Part shown: positions 36,819-46,993 of the stretch, piece after piece
Numbering within the stretch: position 1 is the first letter of the stretch
How the letters are laid out: every line of letters begins with the position of its first letter
Assembly (NCBI RefSeq): GCF_900114485.1
Contig: NZ_FOTF01000001.1
Location: 1 to 64,000, forward strand
Source of the DNA: Loktanella salsilacus
GTDB taxonomy: Bacteria > Pseudomonadota > Alphaproteobacteria > Rhodobacterales > Rhodobacteraceae
Direction of reading: 5' to 3'
Length of the DNA stretch: 64,000 nucleotides
Program-made: the position numbers and the translations under genes
Notes under the pieces: model-generated
Told to the model about the DNA's origin: nothing
Databases searched by the model: none
What the model saw: only the letters and a program-made list of their open reading frames with translations

Positions 36819-37627
36819 CCGATACCATCCTCGACAAGATCAAAGCCTATAAACTAGAGGAGATCGCCGCCGCCAAGGAGGCGATCCCGCAAGAGGCGAT
36901 CGAGGCGCAGGCCCGGGACGCCAGCCCCGTGCGCGGCTTTACCAAAGCACTGCAAGCCGCCGCTCGCGATGGCTACGGCCTGATCGCAGAGGTGAAAAAG
37001 GCCAGCCCGTCAAAGGGTTTGATCCGCGCCGACTTTGATCCCGCCGCGATTGCCGCCGCCTACGAGGACGGCGGCGCAGCCTGCCTGTCAGTGCTGACCG
37101 ACGCGCCGTCCTTTCAAGGGGCACCCGAATACCTGATCGCGGCCCGCGAGGCGTGCGAACTGCCCGTGCTGCGCAAAGATTTCATGTATGACCCCTACCA
37201 AGTCGCACAGGCCCGCGCCTGGGGCGCGGACGCGATCCTGATCATCATGGCCAGCGTGTCCGACGCGCAGGCGAAAGAGCTGGAAGAGGCCGCCGCCGCT
37301 TGGAATATGGACGTTCTGGTCGAAGTCCACGACCGCGAAGAGCTTGACCGCGCCGCCCAACTCGACGCCGTCCTGCTGGGCATCAACAACCGCGATCTGC
37401 GCAGCTTTGAAACCAGCCTTGATGTCACGCGCAGCCTGTCCAAGCATGTCCCTGTCGGCAAAACCATCGTGTCGGAAAGCGGCCTGACCGGCCCTGACGA
37501 TCTGGGCGACTTGGCCCGCTATGGCGCGCGCTGTTTCCTGATCGGCGAAAGCCTGATGCGGCAAGACGATGTTGCGGCCGCGACAAAGGCCTTGCTGTCC
37601 AGCCCCGTCAATCCCGGTGGCTTTTAA
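36815..37627 (+). CDS. trpC: Indole-3-glycerol phosphate synthase
   Basis: A 270-residue TIM-barrel enzyme that converts CdRP to indole-3-glycerol phosphate. [14 protein letters not shown] near 54-67 holds the catalytic Lys and substrate loop, [20 protein letters not shown] the second catalytic Lys, [11 protein letters not shown] the Glu, and [12 protein letters not shown] and [12 protein letters not shown] the phosphate-binding strands. The ATG at 36815 overlaps the ung stop. There is no fused PRAI domain. One base separates it from moaC. Confidence 0.95.
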   Translation: MTDTILDKIKAYKLEEIAAAKEAIPQEAIEAQARDASPVRGFTKALQAAARDGYGLIAEVKKASPSKGLIRADFDPAAIAAAYEDGGAACLSVLTDAPSFQGAPEYLIAAREACELPVLRKDFMYDPYQVAQARAWGADAILIIMASVSDAQAKELEEAAAAWNMDVLVEVHDREELDRAAQLDAVLLGINNRDLRSFETSLDVTRSLSKHVPVGKTIVSESGLTGPDDLGDLARYGARCFLIGESLMRQDDVAAATKALLSSPVNPGGF

Positions 37628-37628
37628 G

Positions 37629-38114
37629 ATGGCCGCCGATAACACCCTGTCCCACTTTGACGACCAAGGCCGCGCACATATGGTCGACGTGTCGGACAAG
37701 CCCGTCACGTCCCGCATCGCCGTGGCCGAGGGGCATATCACCATGACGGCGGACACGCTGGCGCTGGTCATGGAAGGCCGCGCCGCCAAGGGCGACGTGT
37801 TGGGCACCGCCCGTCTGGCGGGCATCATGGGCGCGAAACGCTGCGCCGATCTGATCCCGCTATGCCACCCGCTGCCGATTACCAAGGTATCGCTCGACCT
37901 GACCTGTGATCCAGACCTGCCCGGTGTGCGCATCAGCGCAACGGTTAAGACCACCGGCCAAACCGGGGTCGAGATGGAGGCCCTGACAGCCGTGTCGGTT
38001 GCCGCGCTGACTGTGCACGACATGGTGAAAGCCGTGCAAAAGGATATGGTTATCGGCGGCATCCGCGTCACATTAAAAGACGGCGGCAAGTCCGGCCGCT
38101 TTACCGCCGCATGA
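37629..38114 (+). CDS. moaC: Cyclic pyranopterin monophosphate synthase
   Basis: A 161-residue enzyme of molybdenum cofactor synthesis. It forms cyclic pyranopterin monophosphate from the MoaA product. [20 protein letters not shown] is the conserved N-terminus, [17 protein letters not shown] holds the active-site CHP, and [20 protein letters not shown] and the [19 protein letters not shown] end are typical. It begins one base after the trpC stop. Joining trp and mo genes in one operon is usual in Rhodobacterales. Confidence 0.95.
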   Translation: MAADNTLSHFDDQGRAHMVDVSDKPVTSRIAVAEGHITMTADTLALVMEGRAAKGDVLGTARLAGIMGAKRCADLIPLCHPLPITKVSLDLTCDPDLPGVRISATVKTTGQTGVEMEALTAVSVAALTVHDMVKAVQKDMVIGGIRVTLKDGGKSGRFTAA

Positions 38115-39283
38115 TCAGCGTCGCGCAGGCGCTGGACGCGCTTTTCGCCCTCGTCTCGCCTTTGGACGTCGAAGACGTCCCGCTGCGCGAAGCCCATGGC
38201 CGTGTGCTGGCCCGCAGCGTGGCTGCGCAGCGCAGCCAGCCGCCCTTTGCCGCCTCTGCCATGGATGGCTACGCCGTGGCAGCCGCGCAGGCCGCGCCGG
38301 GCGCGCGTTTTACCGTTATCGGCGAATCCGCTGCTGGGCACCGCTTCGATGGCACTGTGGCCGCAGGCCAAGCCGTGCGTATCTTCACCGGCGCACCCCT
38401 GCCGGCCGGCACTGACCGCGTTATTATTCAAGAGGATGTGGACCGCAGCGGTGATGTGATCACGCTGAAGGACAACCTTGATACAAACCCCTACGTGCGC
38501 CCCGCTGGCAACGATTTCGCCGCAGGCAGCACATTGGATGCGCCGCGTCTGATTGGCCCCAATGACATCGCCCTGATGGCGTCCATGAACATCGCCGCCG
38601 TCCCCGTGACGCGCAAACCTGTGGTCGCGATCATCGCCACGGGCGACGAGCTGGTGCAGCCCGGAGAGGCCCCCGGCCCCGATCAAATCATCGCCTCGAA
38701 CAGCTATGGTCTTGCGGCCTTGCTGGCCCAACATGGCGCAATCACACGGATGCTGCCGATCGCCAAGGATACGCACGAAAGCCTTGCGCTGGCGTTTGAA
38801 TTGGCACGCGGGGCGGACCTGATCGTCACCATCGGCGGCGCATCCGTGGGCGATCACGATCTGGTTGGCGCTGCGGCCAGCGCGCAGGGCATGGACCGGG
38901 CGTTTTACAAGGTCGCAATGCGCCCAGGCAAGCCGCTGATGGCGGGACGCATCGGCGATGCGGCCATGATCGGACTACCCGGAAATCCTGTGTCTGCAAT
39001 GGTTTGCGGGCATATCTTCATCCTGCCAGTCCTGCGCGTCATGCTCGGCCTTCCCGCCGGGCCCGCGCCGCGCACCAAGGCCGAGCTGACGCAGCCGCTG
39101 ACCGACAACGGGCCGCGCGAACACTACATGCGCGCCCGTGTTGATTCAGGTCAGGTCACGGTGTTCGAACGGCAAGATTCCGCGCTGCTGTCCGTGCTAT
39201 CACAGGCCAACGCGCTGGCTGTGCGCGCGCCCGGCGACGGACCCCGCCTGCCCGGTGACCGGATCGAGATTATCGCGATCTAA
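38111..39283 (+). CDS. moeA: Molybdopterin molybdenumtransferase
   Basis: A 390-residue enzyme inserting molybdate into adenylylated molybdopterin. [10 protein letters not shown] near 52, [20 protein letters not shown] near 178, the [15 protein letters not shown] loop near 240 and [20 protein letters not shown] near 295 are the family's four landmark segments. The last ~75 residues form the C-terminal beta-barrel domain IV. It overlaps moaC by ATGA and ends the operon; the lexA promoter with its own SOS box follows. Confidence 0.94.
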   Translation: MISVAQALDALFALVSPLDVEDVPLREAHGRVLARSVAAQRSQPPFAASAMDGYAVAAAQAAPGARFTVIGESAAGHRFDGTVAAGQAVRIFTGAPLPAGTDRVIIQEDVDRSGDVITLKDNLDTNPYVRPAGNDFAAGSTLDAPRLIGPNDIALMASMNIAAVPVTRKPVVAIIATGDELVQPGEAPGPDQIIASNSYGLAALLAQHGAITRMLPIAKDTHESLALAFELARGADLIVTIGGASVGDHDLVGAAASAQGMDRAFYKVAMRPGKPLMAGRIGDAAMIGLPGNPVSAMVCGHIFILPVLRVMLGLPAGPAPRTKAELTQPLTDNGPREHYMRARVDSGQVTVFERQDSALLSVLSQANALAVRAPGDGPRLPGDRIEIIAI

Positions 39284-39286
39284 GAC

Positions 39287-39322
39287 TTGACACAAAAGGG
39301 GAACATGTGCAGAACATAAGGT
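39287..39322 (+). promoter_or_regulatory. lexA promoter with SOS (LexA) box
   Basis: TTGACA (39287-39292) is a clear -35 element. GAAC-ATGTGCA-GAAC (39301-39315) is an exact alphaproteobacterial LexA site (GAAC-N7-GAAC) between it and the presumed -10. Bound LexA would block its own promoter, giving the expected autoregulation. Confidence 0.85.
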
Positions 39323-39360
39323 GAAGCGCATTTCCGCGCCCCCTGATTGTTAGGCCCGAC

Positions 39361-40059
39361 ATGCTGACCAAGAAACAGCTCGACCTTCTGAATTTCATCC
39401 ATACCCGTGTGCAACGCGACGGCGTCCCGCCCAGCTTTGACGAGATGAAGGAAGCGCTGGATCTGAAATCCAAATCGGGCATCCACCGCCTGATTACAGC
39501 CCTTGAGGAACGCGGCTTTATCCGCCGCCTTGCCCACCGGGCGCGTGCCTTGGAAATCGTCAAACTGCCCGATGCTATGGCGGAAAAACATGCACGCGGC
39601 GGCTTTAGCCCCAAGGTGATCGACGGCGACCGCCCCGACAGCCTGCCCGCCGCAGCCCAGCCTGTGATCACCATCGCAGCGGTGGAATTGAACGTCATGG
39701 GCCGTATTGCCGCTGGTGTGCCAATTGCCGCTATTTCAGAAGTGTCCCACTCCGTTGCCGTACCGCAGTCGATGCTGGGCCGGGGCGAACACTATGCCCT
39801 AGAAGTGCGCGGCGATTCGATGATCGAGGCCGGGATCAATGACGGCGACGTTGTTGTGATCCGTGAAACCACGACTGCGAATAACGGCGATATCGTTGTG
39901 GCACTGGTCGAAGACCAAGAAGCGACGCTTAAGACGTTCCGGCGTAATGGCTCCTCCATCTCTCTTGAGGCTGCGAACCCAGCTTACGAGACGCGGATTT
40001 ACCGCGACGATCAGGTCAAGGTGCAAGGCCGCTTGGTCGGGCTGATCCGCACCTACTAG
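39361..40059 (+). CDS. lexA: SOS-response repressor LexA
   Basis: A 232-residue repressor. The winged helix-turn-helix spans ~1-65 ([20 protein letters not shown]). The autocleavage bond is Ala118-Gly119 in GRIAAGVP, and the latent protease has Ser153 (RGDSMIEAG) and Lys191 (EATLKTF). DNA damage would trigger RecA-assisted cleavage. The start is unambiguous, 45 bases after its own SOS box. It is monocistronic and convergent with comEC. Confidence 0.97.
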   Translation: MLTKKQLDLLNFIHTRVQRDGVPPSFDEMKEALDLKSKSGIHRLITALEERGFIRRLAHRARALEIVKLPDAMAEKHARGGFSPKVIDGDRPDSLPAAAQPVITIAAVELNVMGRIAAGVPIAAISEVSHSVAVPQSMLGRGEHYALEVRGDSMIEAGINDGDVVVIRETTTANNGDIVVALVEDQEATLKTFRRNGSSISLEAANPAYETRIYRDDQVKVQGRLVGLIRTY

Positions 40060-40069
40060 GTCTGCGCGG

Positions 40070-42115
40070 CTATTCCAGCGGTGCGATGATCATAGGCGCG
40101 GTTTCGACCCAAGGTCTGCGCCCTGTGATCTGACTTGCGGTCGTGACGATCAGGCGGCCTGCATCGTCCAAGTCCAGTGCGATGGCCCCCGTCTTGCGCA
40201 AAGCCGCGACATCCAGCACCAGACAGGGGCGCAGTCCAGCGTCTGTCTGATTGCTGATCAGGATATCAGCGCCGCCGCATCCCTGCATTTGCGCCAGCGC
40301 GGTCTTGCCCCGCACCAGCGTTATATTGTGCTGACCCATCTGTACTGTTGCGCCGCGTGGCGCCGGGATCAGACCGGGGCGATTGGCTGCGACGTCTTGC
40401 GGGACTGGGCCTCCGTCATTCTCGAGCCAGATACCCGCGACGAACCCGTCGCCGGTGGCCGTGGACAAGGCGCGCCCGTCTGGCCCCATCGCCCCGACCA
40501 ACCCGCCACTGTCCGCAATCAGCACCGCAGGCCTTGGGGTCTGGATCCACAGGACCAAAGCCGCCGCAATACCAATCGTCCCGGCCAGCCGGGCCCGCCC
40601 CTGCCACAGGATCAGCCACAGCAGGCCCAGCGTCAGGCAAGGCAGCACCCATGGTCCCGGCGATTTCACATGGCTCAGCGCGCCGTCCCACCCCGCCACC
40701 GTGTTCGCGACCAACAAGATCCAGCGCAGGCCAAGCCCCATCAGCCACAGGCCCGCCCCCGCCAGACCAAAGGGGGCAAGGCAGGCCGCAAGCACGGCGG
40801 CGGGCATGACCAGAATGCCCATCAGCGGCACGCTGACCAGATTAGCGATCAACCCATAGTGCGAAATCTGGTTGAAATGCGCGGCCGCAAAGGGGGCCGT
40901 CGCCGCACCCGCAACGGCAGAAGATATGATGACCGAGGCCACTGGCTTGAACCAGCGCGGCCCCAAGTGGATACCTCGCAAAAGGCGGAACACGACGACC
41001 AGCGCCGTGGTGGCAGCAAAGGACATCTGGAACCCCGGCCCGGTCAGCGCCTCTGGATGCAAAACCAGCACCAGCGTCGCGGCCAAGGCCACGCCCCGCA
41101 AGGTCAGCGCGCGGCGGTCCAAAAGCACGGCAACCAACATGACCGCGACCATGATATAGGCCCGTTCGGTCGCAACATTCCCGCCCGAGAGCAGCAGATA
41201 CCCTGCCCCCGCGATCAAGGCGCAGACGGCTGCGATCTTTTTCACCGGTAGCCGCAGCGCAAGTGCAGGCCAAAGTGACAAGCCGCTGCGGATCACCATA
41301 AAGATAAACCCGGTCAGCAGCCCCATATGTAGGCCAGAGATCGCCAGCAAATGTGCCAGATTGGACGCGCGCAGCGCCGACAGGCTGCCTTGCCCCATAC
41401 CTGATCGATCGCCAGTCACGACAGCGGCAGCAAAGGCACCGACCTCTCCCGGGAGATGGGCCTGCACAGCGCGCGAAATTGCCATCCGCGTTGTGAATAC
41501 CCGCAGGGGCCAGCCGCCGGCGGGGTCTGTCAGGCGCAAAACCGGAGTGCGGGTATAGCCAACGGCGCCCAGCCCTTCGAACCACGCAAAACGGCGGAAA
41601 TCAAAGCCGCCGGGTTCTGCCGGGCCTGCGGGGGGCGACAGATGGGCGGTCAGGATCAAGACATCTCCTGGCCGCCAGTTTTGCAATGGCTGGTCCCCAT
41701 GAAGCGACACGCGGACCCGACCGGGCGTGCGGGCGGGGTCCATGCGGTCCAGTCGCACCCGGTCAAGCGTCAGCCGCACCGCGTCAGAGCTGGAGCGGTC
41801 AATATTGACGACGCGCCCTTCCACGGGGCCGTAGTAGCGAAAGCCCAGCACAGGGGCCGTCATGCGCAGGGTTTCCAGTTTGGCCAATCCCGCCCCCGCG
41901 CAGATCAGCGCAAGGCCAAGGCACACGGGCCGCAGGGCCACCGCAACGACACGTGCCGCGATCACCAGCGCAAGCCCCAGCGCCGCAACCGACCACCAGA
42001 TCACCGGTCCCGGTTCAAAGCGCAGGGCGAAATATGTCCCGATGCCGATACTCAGGCAGACCGGCAACCAGCCAATCAGCCCGCCCCGCTGCGCCAGCAA
42101 GGCATCGCGCAGCAT
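40070..42115 (-). CDS. comEC: ComEC/Rec2-family DNA uptake channel protein
   Basis: A 681-residue polytopic membrane protein. The N-terminal DUF4131-like region has several helices and a beta-rich insert, and the central Competence domain (about 215-480) contains HLLAISGLHMGLLTGFIFMV and the conserved VATERAYIMVAVML-type helix. The C-terminal ~150 residues are soluble and short and lack the HXHXDH metallo-beta-lactamase signature of full-length ComEC. It probably moves single-stranded DNA into the cytosol, relevant also to gene-transfer-agent recipients. The ATG at 42115 is preferred over the frame start at 42184. Confidence 0.85.
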   Translation of the reverse strand: MLRDALLAQRGGLIGWLPVCLSIGIGTYFALRFEPGPVIWWSVAALGLALVIAARVVAVALRPVCLGLALICAGAGLAKLETLRMTAPVLGFRYYGPVEGRVVNIDRSSSDAVRLTLDRVRLDRMDPARTPGRVRVSLHGDQPLQNWRPGDVLILTAHLSPPAGPAEPGGFDFRRFAWFEGLGAVGYTRTPVLRLTDPAGGWPLRVFTTRMAISRAVQAHLPGEVGAFAAAVVTGDRSGMGQGSLSALRASNLAHLLAISGLHMGLLTGFIFMVIRSGLSLWPALALRLPVKKIAAVCALIAGAGYLLLSGGNVATERAYIMVAVMLVAVLLDRRALTLRGVALAATLVLVLHPEALTGPGFQMSFAATTALVVVFRLLRGIHLGPRWFKPVASVIISSAVAGAATAPFAAAHFNQISHYGLIANLVSVPLMGILVMPAAVLAACLAPFGLAGAGLWLMGLGLRWILLVANTVAGWDGALSHVKSPGPWVLPCLTLGLLWLILWQGRARLAGTIGIAAALVLWIQTPRPAVLIADSGGLVGAMGPDGRALSTATGDGFVAGIWLENDGGPVPQDVAANRPGLIPAPRGATVQMGQHNITLVRGKTALAQMQGCGGADILISNQTDAGLRPCLVLDVAALRKTGAIALDLDDAGRLIVTTASQITGRRPWVETAPMIIAPLE

Positions 42116-42206
42116 CGCTTGCACTTGTTTCTGCCCCCCGCTTTGCCTATCCCGACATCCAACGCGCTGACCCTGCGCTCTCAAGGTTTATCAAAGGTTA
42201 ATTTCC

Positions 42207-43610
42207 ATGTCCCCAACGCCCCCCGTGACCCGCTTTGCCCCATCCCCAACCGGCGCGCTGCACATCGGCGGGGCGCGCACGGCGCTGTTCAACTGGCTTT
42301 ATGCACGCGGCCACGGCGGCACGTTCCTGCTGCGGATCGAGGATACGGACGTCGCGCGGTCCAATCCCGAGAACACCCAGATCATCCTAGACGGTCTGCG
42401 CTGGCTGGGGCTGGATTGGGACGGCGAGCCGATCAGCCAAGCCACCCGCGCGGATCGCCACGCCGAGGTTGCGCATCAGATGCTGACCGCTGGCAAGGCG
42501 TTCAAATGCTTTAGCACGCCAGAAGAAATCGAAGTCTTTCGCGAAAATGCCCGCGAGAATAAGGAATCCACGCTGTTCCGCTCGCCTTGGCGCGATGTGG
42601 CAGAGTCGGATCACCCAGACGCCCCCCATGCCGTGCGCCTGAAGGCACCGCGCGACGGATCGACCACTTTGACTGACGCAGTGCAGGGCGATGTGACCTG
42701 GTCGAATGACCAGCTGGACGACATGATCCTGCTGCGGTCCGACGGCACGCCGGTCTATATGCTGGCCGTGGTGGTGGACGATCACGATATGGGCGTGACC
42801 CATGTCATTCGCGGCGATGACCATTTGTCGAACGCCTTCCGCCAGAACATGATTTACGACGCCATGGGCTGGCCCAAGCCCGTGCTGTCCCACATCCCGC
42901 TGATCTTTGGCGCGGATGGCAAAAAGCTGTCCAAGCGTCACGGCGCAACCGCCGCCGCCGACTACCAAAAAATGGGCTTCCCCGCCGCTGGCATGCGCAA
43001 CTACCTTGCGCGCTTGGGGTGGAGCCACGGCGACGACGAGTTTTTCACCGATGCGCAGGCGCAAGAGTGGTTTGATCTGGACGGCATCGGCAAATCCCCC
43101 GCCCGGTTTGATCTGAAAAAGCTAGAGCATATCTGCGGGCAACATATGGCCGTGATGGACGATGCTGCACTGCTGCAAGAATTGGAATCCTATCTGACGG
43201 CGACGGGCGCTTTGCCGCTAACCGAACGTCAGCAAAAGGACATGCTGGCCGCCATGCCGCACCTGAAAGAGCGCGCCAAAACATTCCCCGATGTCATTGA
43301 AAAGGCGCACTTTGTTCTGGCTGACACCCCCATCGTGCCGGACGAAAAAGCGGCCGGCCTGTTGGATGCCACAGCGCAGCAATATTTCACGGAATTGACG
43401 CCGCACCTGCAAAATGTTAATTGGGACCGTACAACGCTGGAGGAGGCTGTTGCCGCCTTTGCGACCGCCCGGGATACAAAACTGGGCAAGCTTGCAGGAC
43501 CGCTTCGCGCTGCCCTTGCCGGTCGGTCGGTCTCTCCTAGTGTCTTCGACATGATGCTGGTCCTTGGACGGGATGAAACCTTGTCTCGGCTACGGGCCGT
43601 CTCTGCCTGA
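42207..43610 (+). CDS. gltX: Glutamyl-tRNA synthetase
   Basis: A 467-residue class I aminoacyl-tRNA synthetase. [20 protein letters not shown] near 12-31 holds the HIGH-type motif, [19 protein letters not shown] near 234 the KLSKR loop, and [20 protein letters not shown] the alpha-helical anticodon-binding region. The C-terminal ~160 residues complete the anticodon-binding domain. AAAGGTTAA provides the ribosome-binding site. It is divergent from comEC and followed by gltA with about 90 bp between. Confidence 0.95.
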   Translation: MSPTPPVTRFAPSPTGALHIGGARTALFNWLYARGHGGTFLLRIEDTDVARSNPENTQIILDGLRWLGLDWDGEPISQATRADRHAEVAHQMLTAGKAFKCFSTPEEIEVFRENARENKESTLFRSPWRDVAESDHPDAPHAVRLKAPRDGSTTLTDAVQGDVTWSNDQLDDMILLRSDGTPVYMLAVVVDDHDMGVTHVIRGDDHLSNAFRQNMIYDAMGWPKPVLSHIPLIFGADGKKLSKRHGATAAADYQKMGFPAAGMRNYLARLGWSHGDDEFFTDAQAQEWFDLDGIGKSPARFDLKKLEHICGQHMAVMDDAALLQELESYLTATGALPLTERQQKDMLAAMPHLKERAKTFPDVIEKAHFVLADTPIVPDEKAAGLLDATAQQYFTELTPHLQNVNWDRTTLEEAVAAFATARDTKLGKLAGPLRAALAGRSVSPSVFDMMLVLGRDETLSRLRAVSA

Positions 43611-43702
43611 TCGTTACGTTTCAGTTACGCTTTTGCGTCACACAGGCAGAAAACTGAAGATACGCGGCGCCATAACGGTCGTCGTAGACATAAGGGACTC
43701 AC

Positions 43703-44998
43703 ATGGCCGACACTTCCAAGACTGCGACGCTGACCATTGACGGGCAGACCTATGACTTGCCAATTTTGACGCCGACCGCTGGTCCAGACGTTATCGATAT
43801 TCGCAAGCTTTACGCGCAAGCGGGAGTGTTCACCTACGATCCCGGCTTCACGTCCACAGCGTCGACGGAAAGCACGATTACCTTTATCGACGGCGACAAA
43901 GGCGAGCTGCAGCACCGCGGCTATCCCATTGATCAGCTTGCAGAACATTCCCACTACCTTGAAGTCTGCTATCTGCTGCTGAACGGCGAACTGCCTAACG
44001 CAGAGCAGCTGGAAGAGTTCGAATATCTGGTCACGCACCACACGATGCTGCACGAGCAGATGATGATGTTCTTCCGCGGTTTCCGCCGCGATGCGCACCC
44101 GATGGCGATCATGGTTGGCGTTGTTGGCGCGATGTCCGCGTTCTATCACGACAGCACCGACATCCACGATCCAAAGCAGCGCGAAATCGCCGCGTTCCGT
44201 CTGATCGCCAAGATGCCAACGATTGCTGCCAGCGCGTTTAAGTACCACGTCGGCCAGCCGTTCGTGTATCCGCGCAACGATCTGGATTACGCGTCGAACT
44301 TCTTGCACATGTGTTTCAGCGTGCCGGCACAGCAGTATAACGTCGATCCGATCCTGGCCCGCGCCATGGACCGCATCTTTACCCTGCATGCCGACCACGA
44401 GCAGAACGCATCCACCTCGACCGTGCGTCTGGCGTCGTCTTCGGGTGCGAACCCGTTTGCCTGCGTCGCCGCTGGCATCGCCTGCCTGTGGGGCCCTGCC
44501 CACGGCGGTGCGAACCAAGCCTGCTTGGAAATGCTGCGCGAAATCGGCACCGTGGACCGCATTCCTGAATTCATTGCAAAGGCCAAAGACAAGAACGATC
44601 CGTTCCGTCTGATGGGCTTTGGTCACCGCGTTTACAAAAACTTCGACCCGCGCGCGACCGTGATGAAGGAATCCGCAGACGAGGTTCTGGACCTGCTTGG
44701 TATCGAGAACAACGAGACGTTGAAGGTCGCCAAGGCGCTGGAAAAAGCCGCGCTGGAGGATCCGTACTTCTCCGAGAAGAAGCTGTTCCCGAACGTCGAC
44801 TTCTATTCGGGCATCATCCTAGAGGCGATGGGCTTCCCCACTTCGATGTTCACGCCGATCTTTGCCGTGTCCCGCACCATCGGCTGGGTGTCGCAGTGGC
44901 AGGAACAGCTGTCCGATCCGCAGCTGAAAATCGGCCGTCCCCGTCAGCTCTATATGGGCGAGACAGAGCGCGATTACGTCGATATCGAAAAGCGCTAA
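43703..44998 (+). CDS. gltA: Citrate synthase
   Basis: A 431-residue type II (hexameric) citrate synthase condensing oxaloacetate and acetyl-CoA. The N-terminal small beta domain spans ~1-60 ([20 protein letters not shown]). Catalytic histidines lie in [16 protein letters not shown] and [13 protein letters not shown], and the catalytic Asp is in [20 protein letters not shown]-inhibited type II enzymes have this N-terminal extension. It has its own promoter region downstream of gltX and a strong terminator 24 bases after the stop. Confidence 0.96.
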   Translation: MADTSKTATLTIDGQTYDLPILTPTAGPDVIDIRKLYAQAGVFTYDPGFTSTASTESTITFIDGDKGELQHRGYPIDQLAEHSHYLEVCYLLLNGELPNAEQLEEFEYLVTHHTMLHEQMMMFFRGFRRDAHPMAIMVGVVGAMSAFYHDSTDIHDPKQREIAAFRLIAKMPTIAASAFKYHVGQPFVYPRNDLDYASNFLHMCFSVPAQQYNVDPILARAMDRIFTLHADHEQNASTSTVRLASSSGANPFACVAAGIACLWGPAHGGANQACLEMLREIGTVDRIPEFIAKAKDKNDPFRLMGFGHRVYKNFDPRATVMKESADEVLDLLGIENNETLKVAKALEKAALEDPYFSEKKLFPNVDFYSGIILEAMGFPTSMFTPIFAVSRTIGWVSQWQEQLSDPQLKIGRPRQLYMGETERDYVDIEKR

Positions 44999-45021
44999 GT
45001 CCCGTTTTCCGGACGAAAATC

Positions 45022-45053
45022 AAAGCCACGGCCGAAAGGTCGTGGCTTTTTTC
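45022..45053 (+). terminator. Intrinsic terminator of gltA
   Basis: AAAGCCACG (45022-45030) pairs with CGTGGCTTT (45041-45049), with a one-base imperfection before an inner CC/GG and a GAAA tetraloop. A run of six T follows. The placement 24 bases after the gltA stop is ideal. Confidence 0.9.
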
Positions 45054-45242
45054 GTACATTCTACCTTGCCTGATCGCCCGCCTTGCGCCTATCAAGGCAG
45101 CATGGGCGACAGGATGCCCAGACGCCGCCGGCCGCAAGGCCATGCTAAACCTGTCATACAACCTTTGACCGTTCAGCCAGTGACGCTGCGATCGACAAGG
45201 GCGGCTCTCGACCCATCCCATGCGTCAAGAACTGGAGGAACC

Positions 45243-45770
45243 ATGTCCCGGTCCCCGATCCCGCTTGTGATCGACGATCTTTCGCAATTTGCGACCCAAC
45301 TGCGCGGCCATTGGCCCAGCAGCGATGTCACGCAGACGCAGGCCCTTGGCCTGATCGCGCAGGCCGCAGGTTATCGCAATCATCAACACCTGAAAGCCAG
45401 CCAGCCGCCGCCCCTGCCCGCCCTCGACAAACAGGCGTTGAACCGGGTGAAAGGGGCGCTTGCCGTCTTTGACGATTCTGCCCGCATGACGCGGTGGCCC
45501 CTGAAAACCAGCGTGCAGCGGCTTTGTCTGGCGTGGTTCTGGACCCGTCTGCCGGACCGCGCCGATATGACTGAAAACGAAGTTAACGCGGTCCTAAAGG
45601 CCAATGAGGTCTTTGGCGATCATGTGCTGCTGCGCCGCTGCCTGATCGAGCATAAAATGGCCACGCGCACGGTCGATGGCGCAACCTATCGCCGGATTGG
45701 CCGCAGCCCCGACGCCGAGGAACGCGCTGTGATTAAGGCCCTGTCCGAACGCGCCATGTCGAAGGTGTAA
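45243..45770 (+). CDS. DUF2087 domain-containing protein
   Basis: A 175-residue cytosolic protein. Residues ~1-55 (IPLVIDDLSQFATQLRGHWP, then a QAAGYRNHQHLKAS segment) resemble a short helical N-domain. Residues ~90-160 match DUF2087, with TSVQRLCLAWFWTRLPDRAD, MTENEVNAVLK and DHVLLRRCLIEHKMATRT. The fold is a winged-helix-like domain that could bind nucleic acid, with no known role. The ATG has CTGGAGGAACC upstream, a good ribosome-binding site; the longer frame from 45042 overlaps the gltA terminator and is rejected. Confidence 0.82.
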   Translation: MSRSPIPLVIDDLSQFATQLRGHWPSSDVTQTQALGLIAQAAGYRNHQHLKASQPPPLPALDKQALNRVKGALAVFDDSARMTRWPLKTSVQRLCLAWFWTRLPDRADMTENEVNAVLKANEVFGDHVLLRRCLIEHKMATRTVDGATYRRIGRSPDAEERAVIKALSERAMSKV

Positions 45771-45775
45771 AACGC

Positions 45776-45804
45776 GAAACGCCCCGTCACGGCCGGGGCG
45801 TTTC
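45776..45804. terminator. Bidirectional terminator between convergent genes
   Basis: A perfect 11-bp inverted repeat (GAAACGCCCCG, 45776-45786, and CGGGGCGTTTC, 45794-45804) with a 7-base loop lies between the convergent DUF2087 and Old Yellow Enzyme genes. The arms' AAA/TTT ends give short U-tracts on both strands. Confidence 0.8.
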
Positions 45805-45818
45805 AAAGTTAAGGGGGC

Positions 45819-46928
45819 TTATGCCTCCACCTCTTCCAGCGTGGGGTAATCGGTGTAACCCTTTGCCCCGCCGCCGTAGAATGTGCTTTGATCCGGCTCA
45901 TTCAGCTTTGCATCCAGTGCAAAGCGCTTTGGCAGATCGGGGTTCGCGATAAAGTCGCGGCCAAAGGTCACCGCCTCGGCGTGGCCGCTTTCAATCGCCT
46001 CTCGCGCAAGCTTTGCGTCATATCCGCCGTTCGCGATGTAAAAGCCGTTATAGTGGCCCCGCATCCGTGCCAGCAGATCGCGCCCTGCGCTGTCATCGCT
46101 TCCGGGAAAGGCTTCGACGACGTGCAAAAATGCCAGCTGATAACCGTTCAGCATTTTGTAGATTTCCGAAAAATGCCCTTCTGGATCGCTGTCAGACATA
46201 TCATTGGCCTGCCCAAGCGGCGACAGACGCACACCTGTTTCGGAAGGTTTGAAATGGTCCGCGACCGCGTCCAGCACTTCGGTCAGGAAACGCATTCGGT
46301 TGTGAATGTCACCGCCGTAAGCGTCGGTGCGATCGTTCACGCCGTCCTGCAAAAACTGGTCGATCAGATAGCCGTTGGCCGCGTGCACTTCGATCCCGTC
46401 AAAGCCGGCTACTTTCGCCAGACGCGCCGCCTCGCGGTAATCTTCCACCGTGGCTTTGATGCCCTCAATGGTCAGCGCAACGGGTTTAGAGCAGTCCTCG
46501 AACCCGTTGGCGGTAAAGGTCTGGCCGTCCGCCGCCTTGTCCGTCGATGACACGGGCTGGGCACCGTCCGGCAGCAAGGACACATGGCTGATCCGGCCCA
46601 CATGCCAGAGCTGGATGATAATCTTGCCGCCCTCGGCGTGGACAGCATCCGTGATCTCTTTCCACGCATGCGCTTGCTGCTCTGTGTGGATACCGGGCGT
46701 GTCCAAATACCCTTTGCCCATCGCGGAAATCTGAGTCGCCTCGGTGAATATCACGCCGGCACTGCTGCGCTGGCGGTAATAAGTGGCCGCCAAATCGCCG
46801 GGCACACCATCGGGCTGCGCCCGGTTGCGGGTCAGCGGGGCCATAAGTACGCGGTTTTCCAAGGCGATGTTGCCCATTTTGACGGGCTGAAACAACGGGT
46901 CGTTGCGGGTGACGGTCTGAGTGGTCAT
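45819..46928 (-). CDS. Old Yellow Enzyme-family alkene reductase
   Basis: A 369-residue FMN-dependent TIM-barrel enzyme that reduces activated C=C bonds with NADPH. LFQPVKMGNIALENRVLMAP at the start, the IIQLWHVGRISHVSLLPDG strand, GFDGIEVHAANGYLIDQFLQ and DRTDAYGGDIHNRMRFLTEV are the family landmarks, and HAAN holds the His/Asn substrate ligands. It may act in detoxification of enones or nitro compounds (NemA-like), but the physiological substrate is unknown. Single gene; its start has AGGAGCG upstream. Confidence 0.9.
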   Translation of the reverse strand: MTTQTVTRNDPLFQPVKMGNIALENRVLMAPLTRNRAQPDGVPGDLAATYYRQRSSAGVIFTEATQISAMGKGYLDTPGIHTEQQAHAWKEITDAVHAEGGKIIIQLWHVGRISHVSLLPDGAQPVSSTDKAADGQTFTANGFEDCSKPVALTIEGIKATVEDYREAARLAKVAGFDGIEVHAANGYLIDQFLQDGVNDRTDAYGGDIHNRMRFLTEVLDAVADHFKPSETGVRLSPLGQANDMSDSDPEGHFSEIYKMLNGYQLAFLHVVEAFPGSDDSAGRDLLARMRGHYNGFYIANGGYDAKLAREAIESGHAEAVTFGRDFIANPDLPKRFALDAKLNEPDQSTFYGGGAKGYTDYPTLEEVEA

Positions 46929-46993
46929 TGCACGCTCCTGCGAAATAAGGTTCGCAAGAGAACGTCAGCGGCCGCCCGTTGTTCCCCTTAGCC

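Noticed and set aside
37088-38857. A 589-codon minus-strand open frame opposite trpC, moaC and moeA
   Set aside because: It lies entirely antisense to three well-supported enzymes and shows no domain; it is an artefact of high-GC codon bias.
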